Source of the DNA: an uncultured Pelagibacteraceae bacterium
GTDB taxonomy: Bacteria; Pseudomonadota; Alphaproteobacteria; Pelagibacterales; Pelagibacteraceae
Length of the DNA: 64,000 nt
Assembly: GCA_902588585.1 (NCBI GenBank)
Contig: CACIPQ010000002.1
Location: 113,670-177,669, forward strand
Direction: 5' to 3'
Of the stretch, positions 25,946-34,342 are shown in pieces; position 1 is the first letter of the stretch, and each line of letters starts with the position of its first letter. The position numbers and the translations under genes were made by a program. The notes below the pieces were generated by a model. The model did no database searches and was not told the DNA's origin. It saw only the letters and a list, made by a program, of their open reading frames with translations.

Positions 25946-27771
25946 GTTTTTTCAACTTTCGCCCCTATTATTTCACTTGGAGGCTGATTCTGAGGAATAT
26001 AATCCTCTTTAGCCCCTGGAACGCTAAAATCGTAAGCCCATCGATAAACTTTTGGAGTTTCTTTACCCCAATTCCCATGCTCAGGAGGCATTTGGGGTGT
26101 TTGCCATTCCAAAGAGTTTGCTTTCCACGGATTTTTTTCTGCTTTTTTTCCTAAACGCACACTTGTGATTAAATTATATAAAAATACAAGTTGAGCCGCT
26201 CCAACAATTAAAGCAGCAATAGTTATAAACTGGTTTAATAATAAAGTAGATGTTTCAATATACGGACTGTCATAAATTTCGAAATAACGCCTTGGAACAC
26301 CAACAAAGCCCTGATAATGCATTGGGAAATAAATTGCATATGAACCGACAAATGTTATCCAAAAGTGAATTTTTCCAAGAGTTTCGTCCATCATTCTTCC
26401 TGTTATCAATGGATACCAGTGATATATAGCACCAAAAACTACTAGTATAGGAGCAATTCCCATTACCATGTGAAAATGAGCAACTACAAAGTATGTATCA
26501 GATAACGGAACATCAACTGTAACATTTCCTAAAAATAATCCAGTTAAACCACCGTTCAAAAATGTAACTATAAATGCTAATGAAAATAGCATTGGAAGAG
26601 AAAGTTGAATATTTCCTTTCCAAAGAGTTAAAATCCAATTGTAAACTTTTATAGCTGTAGGAACAGCTATAATTAATGTTGTAGTTGCAAAAAAGAATCC
26701 AAACCATGGGTTCATTCCGCTAACATACATGTGGTGGGCCCAAACAAAGAAACTTAGCGCACCAATTCCAACTATCGCCCAAACCATCATACGATAACCA
26801 AAAATTGTTTTTCTAGCATGAACGGATAGAAGATCTGAAACTATTCCAAATGCAGGCAAGGCTACAATATAAACCTCTGGATGACCAAAGAACCAGAACA
26901 GATGTTGGAATAAAATTGGACTTCCTCCATCATAGCTTAATTTTTCACCCAGCGATACCATTGCTGGCATAAAGAAACTAGTTCCAATTAAACTATCTAA
27001 TGTCATCATTAAGCAACCAACCAATAAAGCAGGAAAAGCTAACATGGCAAGAACGGTTGCTGTAAAAATTCCCCAAATTGTAAGTGGTAATCTCATTAAA
27101 GTCATTCCTCTTGCTCTTAATTGTAAAACTGTAATTATGTAATTTAATCCACCCATAGTGAATCCGGCTACAAACAATATTAAAGAGATCAACATTAATA
27201 TAATCCCCATATCACTACCTGGTGTCCCCGCAGTAATTGCTTGTGGTGGATAGAGAGTCCATCCAGCTCCAGTCGGACCACCTGGTACAAAAAAGCTTGC
27301 TAATAAAACTAAGACCGCAACAACAAAAGCCCAATAGCTAAGCATGTTAACATATGGGAAAGCCATATCTCTAGAACCACACATAAGAGGAATTAATAAA
27401 TTTCCAAAACCTCCTAAAAATAAAGCAGTTAATAAATAAATTACCATTATCATTCCATGCATAGTAACAAATTGGTAATAAGCAGCGGGTTCTAACCAAC
27501 CCAAACCTGGAAAGGCCAACTGGATTCTCATTATCCAAGATAATACTAGGCCTAAAAGTCCAGTTCCTATCGCTGTTAATGCATATTGAATTCCAATATA
27601 TTTTGCATCTTGAGAAAAAACATAAGTTGTCCACCAACTGTGGGAATGGTAAAGATCCTGATCTGGTAACTCTGATTCAGGAACTGCATCAATATCAGGT
27701 GTACTAACCGACGATGCATCGGAGACATAATCTGACTTGGCTTCTATCTTGTGTTCGTATTCATCTGACAT
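25942..27771 (-). CDS. coxA: Cytochrome c oxidase subunit I (A-type heme-copper oxidase)
   Basis: 609 residues, 12 or more helices. FGHPEVYIVALPAFG gives the CuB ligand, the Glu of the D channel and the cross-linked Tyr (A1 type); WAHHMYVSGM carries two more CuB His; ...DTYFVVAHFHMVMG has the heme ligands; FGNLLIPLMCGSRDMAFPYVN holds the D-channel entry Asp. A 35-residue acidic cytosolic N-terminus precedes the first helix. It reduces O2 to water and pumps protons. Confidence 0.97.
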   Translation of the reverse strand: MSDEYEHKIEAKSDYVSDASSVSTPDIDAVPESELPDQDLYHSHSWWTTYVFSQDAKYIGIQYALTAIGTGLLGLVLSWIMRIQLAFPGLGWLEPAAYYQFVTMHGMIMVIYLLTALFLGGFGNLLIPLMCGSRDMAFPYVNMLSYWAFVVAVLVLLASFFVPGGPTGAGWTLYPPQAITAGTPGSDMGIILMLISLILFVAGFTMGGLNYIITVLQLRARGMTLMRLPLTIWGIFTATVLAMLAFPALLVGCLMMTLDSLIGTSFFMPAMVSLGEKLSYDGGSPILFQHLFWFFGHPEVYIVALPAFGIVSDLLSVHARKTIFGYRMMVWAIVGIGALSFFVWAHHMYVSGMNPWFGFFFATTTLIIAVPTAIKVYNWILTLWKGNIQLSLPMLFSLAFIVTFLNGGLTGLFLGNVTVDVPLSDTYFVVAHFHMVMGIAPILVVFGAIYHWYPLITGRMMDETLGKIHFWITFVGSYAIYFPMHYQGFVGVPRRYFEIYDSPYIETSTLLLNQFITIAALIVGAAQLVFLYNLITSVRLGKKAEKNPWKANSLEWQTPQMPPEHGNWGKETPKVYRWAYDFSVPGAKEDYIPQNQPPSEIIGAKVEKT

Positions 27772-27792
27772 TTTTTTTATCCTTTATATAAT

Positions 27793-28635
27793 TCATTTTG
27801 AGCTTTTTGCTAGCTGTAAATTATTATTATTTTTATTTTTTGCTAACATTTTTTCAAAAGTTATCTGTTTTGCTTCCCATTTTTTGTAATCTTGTTCCTT
27901 ATCGACTATTACTCGACCACGCATTGCATAATGTCCGGAACCACAATACTCAGCACAAAGAACTTCAAAATCTCCCGTTCTGGTTGGTGTTATCCAGTAA
28001 TAGGTAATTATTCCCGGAACCATATCCATCTTACCTCTAAATTGAGGAACATAAAAATTATGTAGAACGTCAATGGTTCTTAACTCAAACTTAACTGGTC
28101 GATCTAATAAGAGATGAAGCTCGTCTCCATCAACCAAACGATCATCTTTTCCATTAGGATCTTCCAAAATTAAACCAAAAGGATTTTCATCATTTATATA
28201 TCTAATATCTGTCTTTCCTAAAATTCCATCATTGCCAGGCAGCCTATATTTCCATCCCCACTGATAGGCAAAAACTTCTACTTTGTAAGCATTTTCTGGT
28301 ACCGTTACATAACTGTTCCAGACCACTAAACCTGGAGCTAACAATGCGGCTACACCTAAAGTAGTTATCCAAGTTAGTCTGGCTTCTAATTTTTTATCTT
28401 CTGGCTTATATTCTGCTCTTCTTTCTTTCTTATAAGCGAACTTCCAAACACAGTATGAAACAAACAGGCATATAACTACAAAAACAAAGCCGGTTATCCA
28501 AAAAGTTAAAATTATAGTATCATCCATTCCGCCCCAATTTGATGCAACTTCAGTCCACCACCAAGGTGACCAAAAGTGAAATACTACAGATCCAACTGTT
28601 ATTAATAAAAAAACTATTGCTACTGTTATTGGCAT
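27793..28635 (-). CDS. coxB: Cytochrome c oxidase subunit II
   Basis: 280 residues: two N-terminal membrane helices and a periplasmic cupredoxin domain. VLCAEYCGSGHYAMRG carries the CuA ligands (C-x3-C-x3-H-x2-M); YQWGWKYRLPG is the aromatic patch for electron entry. No fused cytochrome c domain, so an external or membrane cytochrome c (for example the one at 59409) must deliver electrons. It lies 21 nt before coxA. Confidence 0.96.
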   Translation of the reverse strand: MPITVAIVFLLITVGSVVFHFWSPWWWTEVASNWGGMDDTIILTFWITGFVFVVICLFVSYCVWKFAYKKERRAEYKPEDKKLEARLTWITTLGVAALLAPGLVVWNSYVTVPENAYKVEVFAYQWGWKYRLPGNDGILGKTDIRYINDENPFGLILEDPNGKDDRLVDGDELHLLLDRPVKFELRTIDVLHNFYVPQFRGKMDMVPGIITYYWITPTRTGDFEVLCAEYCGSGHYAMRGRVIVDKEQDYKKWEAKQITFEKMLAKNKNNNNLQLAKSSK

Positions 28636-28641
28636 ATAATC

Positions 28642-28902
28642 CTAGGCATTCTTTATAATAAAAATTGCAAATAAAATAATTCCAATAACTAAAATATGGT
28701 TTCCTAGATCAATCCAGCCTAGCTTCTTGTTTTTTGAGTCTATAAGATCTTTCCATCTAAATGGTACTGCTTTTCTTTTAACGGCAATTTCAGCTTCATT
28801 TTCATTTTTTTCCAACCTTAACGAAACTGAAAAGAAAACAAAATAAATGAATAGAATCAAAAAAATGACCAATCCAAGAAGTATTGCGTAAGAGCTACTC
28901 AT
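28642..28902 (-). CDS. 86-aa two-helix membrane protein opening the cox operon
   Basis: First frame of the oxidase operon, 6 nt before coxB. It has an N-terminal hydrophobic helix (about residues 5-27), a charged central loop with KRKAVPFRWKDLID, and a C-terminal helix (about 66-84). I do not recognise the family. The tight spacing and conserved direction argue for a real gene linked to the oxidase, as an extra subunit or assembly factor; this is inference from position only. Confidence 0.75.
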   Translation of the reverse strand: MSSSYAILLGLVIFLILFIYFVFFSVSLRLEKNENEAEIAVKRKAVPFRWKDLIDSKNKKLGWIDLGNHILVIGIILFAIFIIKNA

Positions 28903-28998
28903 GTTTTGAATTTACTATATTCGAGAGCTTAATGCATGTTTAATAGGTTTTTGCGACACTTTTGCATGGGCCAATTATGCTTAGATTTAAAGGGTAAA
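28903..28998 (-). promoter_or_regulatory. Upstream region of the cox operon
   Basis: 96 nt between the first cox gene and rsmE. A -10-like TATAGT stands about 15 nt before the ATG of the 86-aa ORF. Two direct copies of TTTTGC (28949-28954 and 28960-28965, plus strand) are spaced by 11 bp, one helical turn, and flank GACAC. This could be a regulator site; no family can be assigned. Confidence 0.35.
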
Positions 28999-29718
28999 TT
29001 ACTTAAAATTTAAATTGTAACTTAAAATTGTAGTTGCGGCGATTGCTGCTGTTTCAGCACGTAAAATATTATTGGCTAGAGAGATAGAAACTGTTCTTTT
29101 ATGATTAACTATTAATTGTCTTTCATTTTCTGAAAAGTCTCCTTCTGGTCCAATCAAAATACAAGTAGGATCTTTTTTTGATAATATATTTTTTAAATTA
29201 CTAGACTTACAATTAATATCACAAAAAATAAGATGCCCATTCTCTGTGAAGCTTTTTAGAAAAATTTCTAAATCTTGAATTTTTAAAATCTCAGGAACTG
29301 AAATTCTATTAGATTGTTCGCTTGCTTCGGTAGCAATTCTTTTTGCTCTTTCAACATTAATTTCTCTTACAACGCTTCTCTCGCATAAAAGTGGAATAAA
29401 TTTTTGAATTCCAAGTTCTGTGGTTTTTTGAATCATCATATCTTGTGGAATTTTTTTTATAGGAGAAAAAGCTAACCATAAATTATTCTCTTTTTCTTGT
29501 GGTCTAGATAATTTTTCAACTTTAAATTCTGTTAATTCTTTATCGTGAACAAGGATATTGGCGTCCCACTCGCCATTAAAAGAATTAAAGAGAGAGATTT
29601 TGTCACCTTGGTTTAATCTCATAACATTCTTGATATAATGAGATTGAGTTTTTGAAAGTTTAGAAATAATGCCACTTTTTAATTCTTTAGAATAAAAAAG
29701 TCTTGCTTTTGAAGCCAT
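28999..29718 (-). CDS. rsmE: 16S rRNA (uracil-1498-N3)-methyltransferase
   Basis: 239 residues of the SPOUT class. An N-terminal PUA-like domain is followed by the knot: IQKTTELGIQKFIPLLCERS, IGPEGDFSENE and the C-terminal SLANNILRAETAAIAA, all hallmarks of RsmE. It methylates helix 44 of 16S rRNA. It diverges from the quinone oxidoreductase gene with only 21 nt between start codons. Confidence 0.95.
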   Translation of the reverse strand: MASKARLFYSKELKSGIISKLSKTQSHYIKNVMRLNQGDKISLFNSFNGEWDANILVHDKELTEFKVEKLSRPQEKENNLWLAFSPIKKIPQDMMIQKTTELGIQKFIPLLCERSVVREINVERAKRIATEASEQSNRISVPEILKIQDLEIFLKSFTENGHLIFCDINCKSSNLKNILSKKDPTCILIGPEGDFSENERQLIVNHKRTVSISLANNILRAETAAIAATTILSYNLNFK

Positions 29719-29739
29719 GAAGAATTTATATAAGTTAAA

Positions 29740-30720
29740 ATGCCAAAATCAATTATTATTAACAAGCATGGTGGTCCAGAAGTTTTAGAATTGGTAGATG
29801 TCAAAATTAGTCCACCTGGTCCAAATCATATTAGAATTAAAAATTTAGCTATTGGTATAAATTTCATTGATACCTATCATAGAACTGGTCTTTATCCTAT
29901 CAAGCTTCCTTGTGGTTTAGGAATGGAAGGAGCTGGAATTGTTGAAGAGGTTGGCTCTAAAGTAAAAAATTTCAGTAAAGGCGATCGGGTAGCTTATGCA
30001 TCTCCTCCTCTAGGTTCGTACTCTGATGAGAGAGTTATCCCAGAAAAAATTGCTGTTAAAATACCCGAGGGAGTAACCGATAAAATAGCAGCTAGCATCA
30101 TGACAAAGGGTTTAACTACTTACTATCTTTTATACAAAACTTATAAAGTTAGTGCAGGTGAGACAATTTTATTTCATGCGGCAGCTGGAGGAGTTGGTCA
30201 GATTTTTTGTCAGTGGGCAAAAAGTCTTGACTGCAAAGTAATCGGCACTGTCGGATCAGATAGCAAGGTTGATATTGCAAAAAAAAATGGTTGCGATTTT
30301 GTCATAAATTATAATAAGGAAAGTTTTGACAAAAAAGTTCTAGAAATAACTGAAAACAAAGGGCTTAGTGTTGTTTATGATGGTGTAGGCAAGGACACTT
30401 TTGAAAAATCTATTAATTGTTTAAAACCTAGAGGAATGTTGGTTTCTTTTGGAAATTCTTCTGGATCCTTAGATCCAATAAATGTAAAAAAATATATAGC
30501 TGCAAAAAGTCTTTTTTTTACAAGACCAGCACTTACAAATTATGTTTCAGAAAGAGAAGAGTTTGAAGAATCAGCTAAAGCATTATTTGAACAAATTAAG
30601 TTTGGAAAAGTAAAAATAAAAATTTTTAAGGAATACGCTTTATCAGATGCAAGAAAAGCTCATGAAGATCTTGAAGCAAGAAAAATTATAGGTTCTGCTA
30701 TACTAGTTCCCAATGAATAA
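29740..30720 (+). CDS. qor: NADPH:quinone oxidoreductase (zeta-crystallin type MDR)
   Basis: 326 residues of the zinc-free medium-chain dehydrogenase family. GINFIDTYHRTGLYP and LGMEGAGIVEEVGSKV form the N-terminal domain; HAAAGGVGQIFCQWAK is the NADPH-binding fold. No structural zinc cysteine cluster is seen. It probably reduces quinones or enones by NADPH. It overlaps the DUF1289 gene by 8 nt. Confidence 0.9.
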   Translation: MPKSIIINKHGGPEVLELVDVKISPPGPNHIRIKNLAIGINFIDTYHRTGLYPIKLPCGLGMEGAGIVEEVGSKVKNFSKGDRVAYASPPLGSYSDERVIPEKIAVKIPEGVTDKIAASIMTKGLTTYYLLYKTYKVSAGETILFHAAAGGVGQIFCQWAKSLDCKVIGTVGSDSKVDIAKKNGCDFVINYNKESFDKKVLEITENKGLSVVYDGVGKDTFEKSINCLKPRGMLVSFGNSSGSLDPINVKKYIAAKSLFFTRPALTNYVSEREEFEESAKALFEQIKFGKVKIKIFKEYALSDARKAHEDLEARKIIGSAILVPNE

Positions 30721-30994
30721 TCTAGAAAATAAAAAAATATTAAGTCCTTGTATAAGTATTTGCAAAAACGATCCTTCTACAGGTTTTTGCTATGGTTGTG
30801 CTAGGACGGATGAAGAAAAAAAAATATGGAAAAATCCAGATACAACAAATTTATGGAAAGAAAAAAATTTAAATATTCTTAAAACTAGAATGAGTGAGTC
30901 CCAACTTAAAACTTTTAAGCAGTCATATGAAGAAAAGATTGAACTTGGAAAGCTAGTTTATTCTAAAAACTTAAAGAATAAACCACAGAATTAA
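30713..30994 (+). CDS. DUF1289 small Cys-rich protein
   Basis: 93 residues; SPCISICKNDPSTGFCYGCARTDEE contains four cysteines in the DUF1289 pattern (C-x3-C-x8-C-x2-C), suggesting a metal site. Function is unknown. Overlaps qor at its start and the convergent small membrane gene at its end by 24 nt. Confidence 0.82.
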   Translation: MNNLENKKILSPCISICKNDPSTGFCYGCARTDEEKKIWKNPDTTNLWKEKNLNILKTRMSESQLKTFKQSYEEKIELGKLVYSKNLKNKPQN

Positions 30995-31162
30995 ACCGAC
31001 GAACGCCAATATAATTATTAATATTCTTACTCCAAAAAGATATCTGCTCAGATTTTTTGAGTCTTCTATATCTTTTTTATTCCCAGCACCCAATCTAATA
31101 ACAAGGTAAAATGCCAGTAATAGAATTAATATAATTATAAGTATGACGGGTTTGCTAAACAT
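30971..31162 (-). CDS. Small two-helix membrane protein (63 aa)
   Basis: 63 residues: hydrophobic helix at about 5-24, a short charged loop (GAGNKKDIEDSKNLSRYLFGVR), and a second helix at about 45-62. No family recognised. It is the last of a compact set with DUF2721 and the 33-aa ORF, spaced 2 and 5 nt apart. The 3' end overlaps DUF1289. Confidence 0.7.
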   Translation of the reverse strand: MFSKPVILIIILILLLAFYLVIRLGAGNKKDIEDSKNLSRYLFGVRILIIILAFVGLILWFIL

Positions 31163-31164
31163 AA

Positions 31165-31266
31165 TTAACTCGAAGTCATTATAATAGGCAAAAACAAACC
31201 TAATGCATATAGAAGAATTATTACTATAGAAGCGATTATAAAGGCTCTAACAGCATTAATTTTCAT
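31165..31266 (-). CDS. Candidate 33-aa membrane micropeptide
   Basis: A 33-codon frame exactly fills the gap between the DUF2721 gene (5 nt upstream) and the 63-aa membrane gene (2 nt downstream) on the same strand. It reads as a short basic start (MKINAVRAF) followed by one hydrophobic helix (the segment from IIASIVIILLYALGLF to the end). AGGAT precedes the ATG. Spacing and composition support a real gene; without homologues this stays a candidate. Confidence 0.5.
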   Translation of the reverse strand: MKINAVRAFIIASIVIILLYALGLFLPIIMTSS

Positions 31267-31271
31267 AAAAA

Positions 31272-31676
31272 TTAATCCTCATCTATTTTCATGTCAGATA
31301 AATGGAGTTTTAAGGCTCTTGTTGAAACAAAAATTTCTCCAAGATAAAGAACTATTGATAAAAACAAGGACAAGCAACACAGACCAAATATCAATCTGGC
31401 ATAAAAAATTAAATCTAAATATAAAGCAAATACTGTTAGCATATCAAAAAGAAAAGCTAGCCCGGCTAAACCGATTGCATACTTTAGATTAACACTTCTA
31501 TGACTTAAATTCTTAAGCTGTTTTTTCCACTCTGGCGGTATGTGTTTTTCAAATACATATTCATCATGAAGTTTTCTGATTAAAGCACTTAAAGTGTGAA
31601 ACCTAGTATTATAAACACCCATGATAAGAGCCATGGCTGGAAACATTAATGCTGCTACCGTGTAATCTATATTCAT
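31272..31676 (-). CDS. DUF2721 family membrane protein
   Basis: 134 residues. N-terminal helix (TVAALMFPAMALIMGVYNTR), the characteristic loop RFHTLSALIRKLHDEY, then two helices (about 65-85 and 90-112). Members are small inner-membrane proteins of unknown function. Divergent from ubiA, with 52 nt between starts. Confidence 0.75.
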   Translation of the reverse strand: MNIDYTVAALMFPAMALIMGVYNTRFHTLSALIRKLHDEYVFEKHIPPEWKKQLKNLSHRSVNLKYAIGLAGLAFLFDMLTVFALYLDLIFYARLIFGLCCLSLFLSIVLYLGEIFVSTRALKLHLSDMKIDED

Positions 31677-31728
31677 ATCGAATCAAATTGATTATGTATT
31701 TAGTGTTTGATATTTACAAGAACTAATA

Positions 31729-32595
31729 ATGTCCTTTCATCTTAAAAATTTCATTAATGTCACAAGACTAAACAAACCTGTTGGCTTTCTATTGTTATTC
31801 TGGCCATGTACATGGGGATTATCTCTGGCTCTGTATTTTGAGAGAAATTTCAATACTTTTTTTTATTATTTTTTTCTTTTTTTTTGTGGATCAGTACTCA
31901 TGAGAAGTGCTGGATGTATAGTAAACGATATTGTTGATGAAAAAATAGATAAAAAAGTTTCTAGAACAAAAAACAGGCCTATTGCTTCTGGCTCGTTGAG
32001 CAAAAATACTGCCTGGATGTACGTTTTGATTTTATGTTCCCTGGCCTTTTTAGTTTTAATTCAATTTAATTTTTTAACTATATGCCTTGGAATGTTTTCT
32101 ATGATATTTGCATTCTCTTATCCTTTTATGAAGAGGTATACATACTGGCCACAATTATTTTTAGGTTTTACATTTAACTGGGGGCTAATAATGGCGTGGA
32201 CCTCTATAACAAATGAAATCTCTTATTTACCAATACTTCTTTATATAGGGGCCATATTTTGGACACTAGGGTATGACACCATTTATGGTGTACAAGATAT
32301 TTCAGACGATGAAGTAATAGGAGTAAAATCTACAGCAATTAAATTTAAAAATAATCTTAACTTATTTGTAATAAGTTGTTATTTGATAAGCTCAGTTGCA
32401 ATAATGTTTGTCATGATAAATTTAAAAATTAACTATTCATCAATCTTTCTATTATTTTTTATTTCTACTCTACTTTATCAAATAAAAATTTTTCAAATTA
32501 ACAATGCCTTTAGTTGTCTTAAAGCTTTTAAAATTAACAATTTGTCTGGCCTTATGGTTTTTTTGAGTTTTTTTTTATTAACAATTAAAATCTAA
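31729..32595 (+). CDS. ubiA: 4-hydroxybenzoate polyprenyltransferase
   Basis: 288-residue polytopic prenyltransferase for ubiquinone synthesis. First Asp-rich motif NDIVDEKIDKKVSRTKNRP, second YDTIYGVQDISDDEVIGVKS. These distinguish UbiA from the heme O synthase CtaB at 23299. The stop overlaps the ABC transporter start by 1 nt. Confidence 0.93.
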   Translation: MSFHLKNFINVTRLNKPVGFLLLFWPCTWGLSLALYFERNFNTFFYYFFLFFCGSVLMRSAGCIVNDIVDEKIDKKVSRTKNRPIASGSLSKNTAWMYVLILCSLAFLVLIQFNFLTICLGMFSMIFAFSYPFMKRYTYWPQLFLGFTFNWGLIMAWTSITNEISYLPILLYIGAIFWTLGYDTIYGVQDISDDEVIGVKSTAIKFKNNLNLFVISCYLISSVAIMFVMINLKINYSSIFLLFFISTLLYQIKIFQINNAFSCLKAFKINNLSGLMVFLSFFLLTIKI

Positions 32596-34340
32596 TGAAG
32601 TTAAAAGAAGTCATAACTATCGTAAAAAGATTGTACAAAGAGTACACCAAAAAATATTTGGGCAAAATAATTATAGCTTTAATTCTGTCTGTAGTTGTTG
32701 CGGGATCAACTTCTTCAATTGCATGGTTACTGGATCCAGCAGTTAAAAAGATATTTATTGATCAAGATAAAACATTTGCTATCTTTATTCCTATTTTAGT
32801 AATTCTTGCCTTTGCAGGAAAAGGTATCTCATTATATTTTGCAAGATTAATTGTTATTGTTCTAGGAAATAGAATAAAACAAGCTCTTCAAAATAAAATG
32901 ACAAACAATATTCTTTTGTCAGATTCTCAAACTATAGAATCAAAACATACCGGAAAATATATATCTACATTTTTATATGACGTTAACATGGTTCAAGAAC
33001 TAGTGAGTACAGGAGTGCTAAATATCATGAAAGATAGTTTGACCCTTATCACTTTGGTCTGTTTGATGTTCTATCAAAATTGGAAGTTAGCAATATTTTC
33101 TCTGATCATGATGCCTTTGGCTGCTATAGTTGCAAAGTCTCTTGGAAAAAGAATGGGAAAGGCTGCTACTGCAAGCGTAATTTCATCTGGAAACTTTACT
33201 ACTCTCCTTTCAGAAATTTTAAGGGGCTCAAAAATAATAAAGATTTACCAAAGAGAAGATTTTGAAAAAAATAGAAGCTCCGAAGCAATCAAGCATTTAA
33301 CTGATACTCAAATTAAAATTGGAAAAGTTCAAATTAGAGCTGCGCCTATAATGGAAACTTTAACAGGATTTATGATAGCAGGTTTCATTTATTATGCGGG
33401 AATTTTAATTGCTCAGGGAGAGATTGGTATAAATAACTTTTTTTCATTTCTCGCAGCCATGATGCTCGCTTATCAACCTGTAAGGTCATTAGCTACGGTT
33501 AATATGTTGATTTATCAAGGAGCTGCAGCCGCTGAAAGAGTTTTCAAAATAATAGATAGAGAAATTAAAATAAAAGATGAAAATAAATTTCCAGAACTTA
33601 AAATTAAAAAATCTAACATAAAATTTGAAGATGTAAGCTTTCAGTATCAAACTGGAAAGGAAAGAGCTGTAAAAAATATAAATATTGATATTCAAGGAGA
33701 AAAAATTACTGCTTTGGTTGGACACAGCGGAGCAGGTAAAAGTACAATATTAAACCTAATACCAAGATTTTACGAACCACAAAATGGAAGAATAATTGTT
33801 GATGATCAAGAAATTAATAAAATTTCACTAAATTCTTTAAGAAAAAAAATATCTTTAGTCAGTCAAGACGTTATTCTTTTTGATGATAGTATTGAAAACA
33901 ACATTAAATATGCAAAATTAGACGCAAAAGATAATGAAATAAAAGAAGCTTGTAAACTTGCTGCGGCAGATGAGTTTATTCAAAAATTACCTGAAAAATA
34001 CAAAACTATAATTGGTGAAAATGGTGTCCGTTTATCTGGTGGCCAAAAACAAAGAATATCAATAGCAAGAGCCATATTAAAAAATTCGCCAATAATTTTA
34101 TTAGATGAAGCAACATCGTCTTTGGATTCTGAATCAGAGGAAAAGGTTCAAAATGCAATATTTAATTTAACAAAAAATAGAACAACTTTGGTTATAGCTC
34201 ACAGATTATCAACTATAAATAAGGCCAACAAAATCATTGTCATGAAAGAAGGCGAGGTTCTTCAATCTGGAACTCATAGTGAACTATTAAAAACTTCAAA
34301 GGAGTACGAAAATCTTTATAAAAAACAAATAATGCATTAG
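32595..34340 (+). CDS. msbA: MsbA-like lipid A exporter (ABC half-transporter)
   Basis: 581 residues: a six-helix membrane domain (about 1-310) fused to an ATPase domain. Walker A is VGHSGAGKSTIL, signature LSGGQKQRISIARA, Walker B PIILLDEATSSLD. The length and neighbours waaA, lpxK and lpxL argue for flipping lipid A-core rather than drugs. Substrate assignment rests on context. Confidence 0.87.
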   Translation: MKLKEVITIVKRLYKEYTKKYLGKIIIALILSVVVAGSTSSIAWLLDPAVKKIFIDQDKTFAIFIPILVILAFAGKGISLYFARLIVIVLGNRIKQALQNKMTNNILLSDSQTIESKHTGKYISTFLYDVNMVQELVSTGVLNIMKDSLTLITLVCLMFYQNWKLAIFSLIMMPLAAIVAKSLGKRMGKAATASVISSGNFTTLLSEILRGSKIIKIYQREDFEKNRSSEAIKHLTDTQIKIGKVQIRAAPIMETLTGFMIAGFIYYAGILIAQGEIGINNFFSFLAAMMLAYQPVRSLATVNMLIYQGAAAAERVFKIIDREIKIKDENKFPELKIKKSNIKFEDVSFQYQTGKERAVKNINIDIQGEKITALVGHSGAGKSTILNLIPRFYEPQNGRIIVDDQEINKISLNSLRKKISLVSQDVILFDDSIENNIKYAKLDAKDNEIKEACKLAAADEFIQKLPEKYKTIIGENGVRLSGGQKQRISIARAILKNSPIILLDEATSSLDSESEEKVQNAIFNLTKNRTTLVIAHRLSTINKANKIIVMKEGEVLQSGTHSELLKTSKEYENLYKKQIMH

Positions 34341-34342
34341 GG

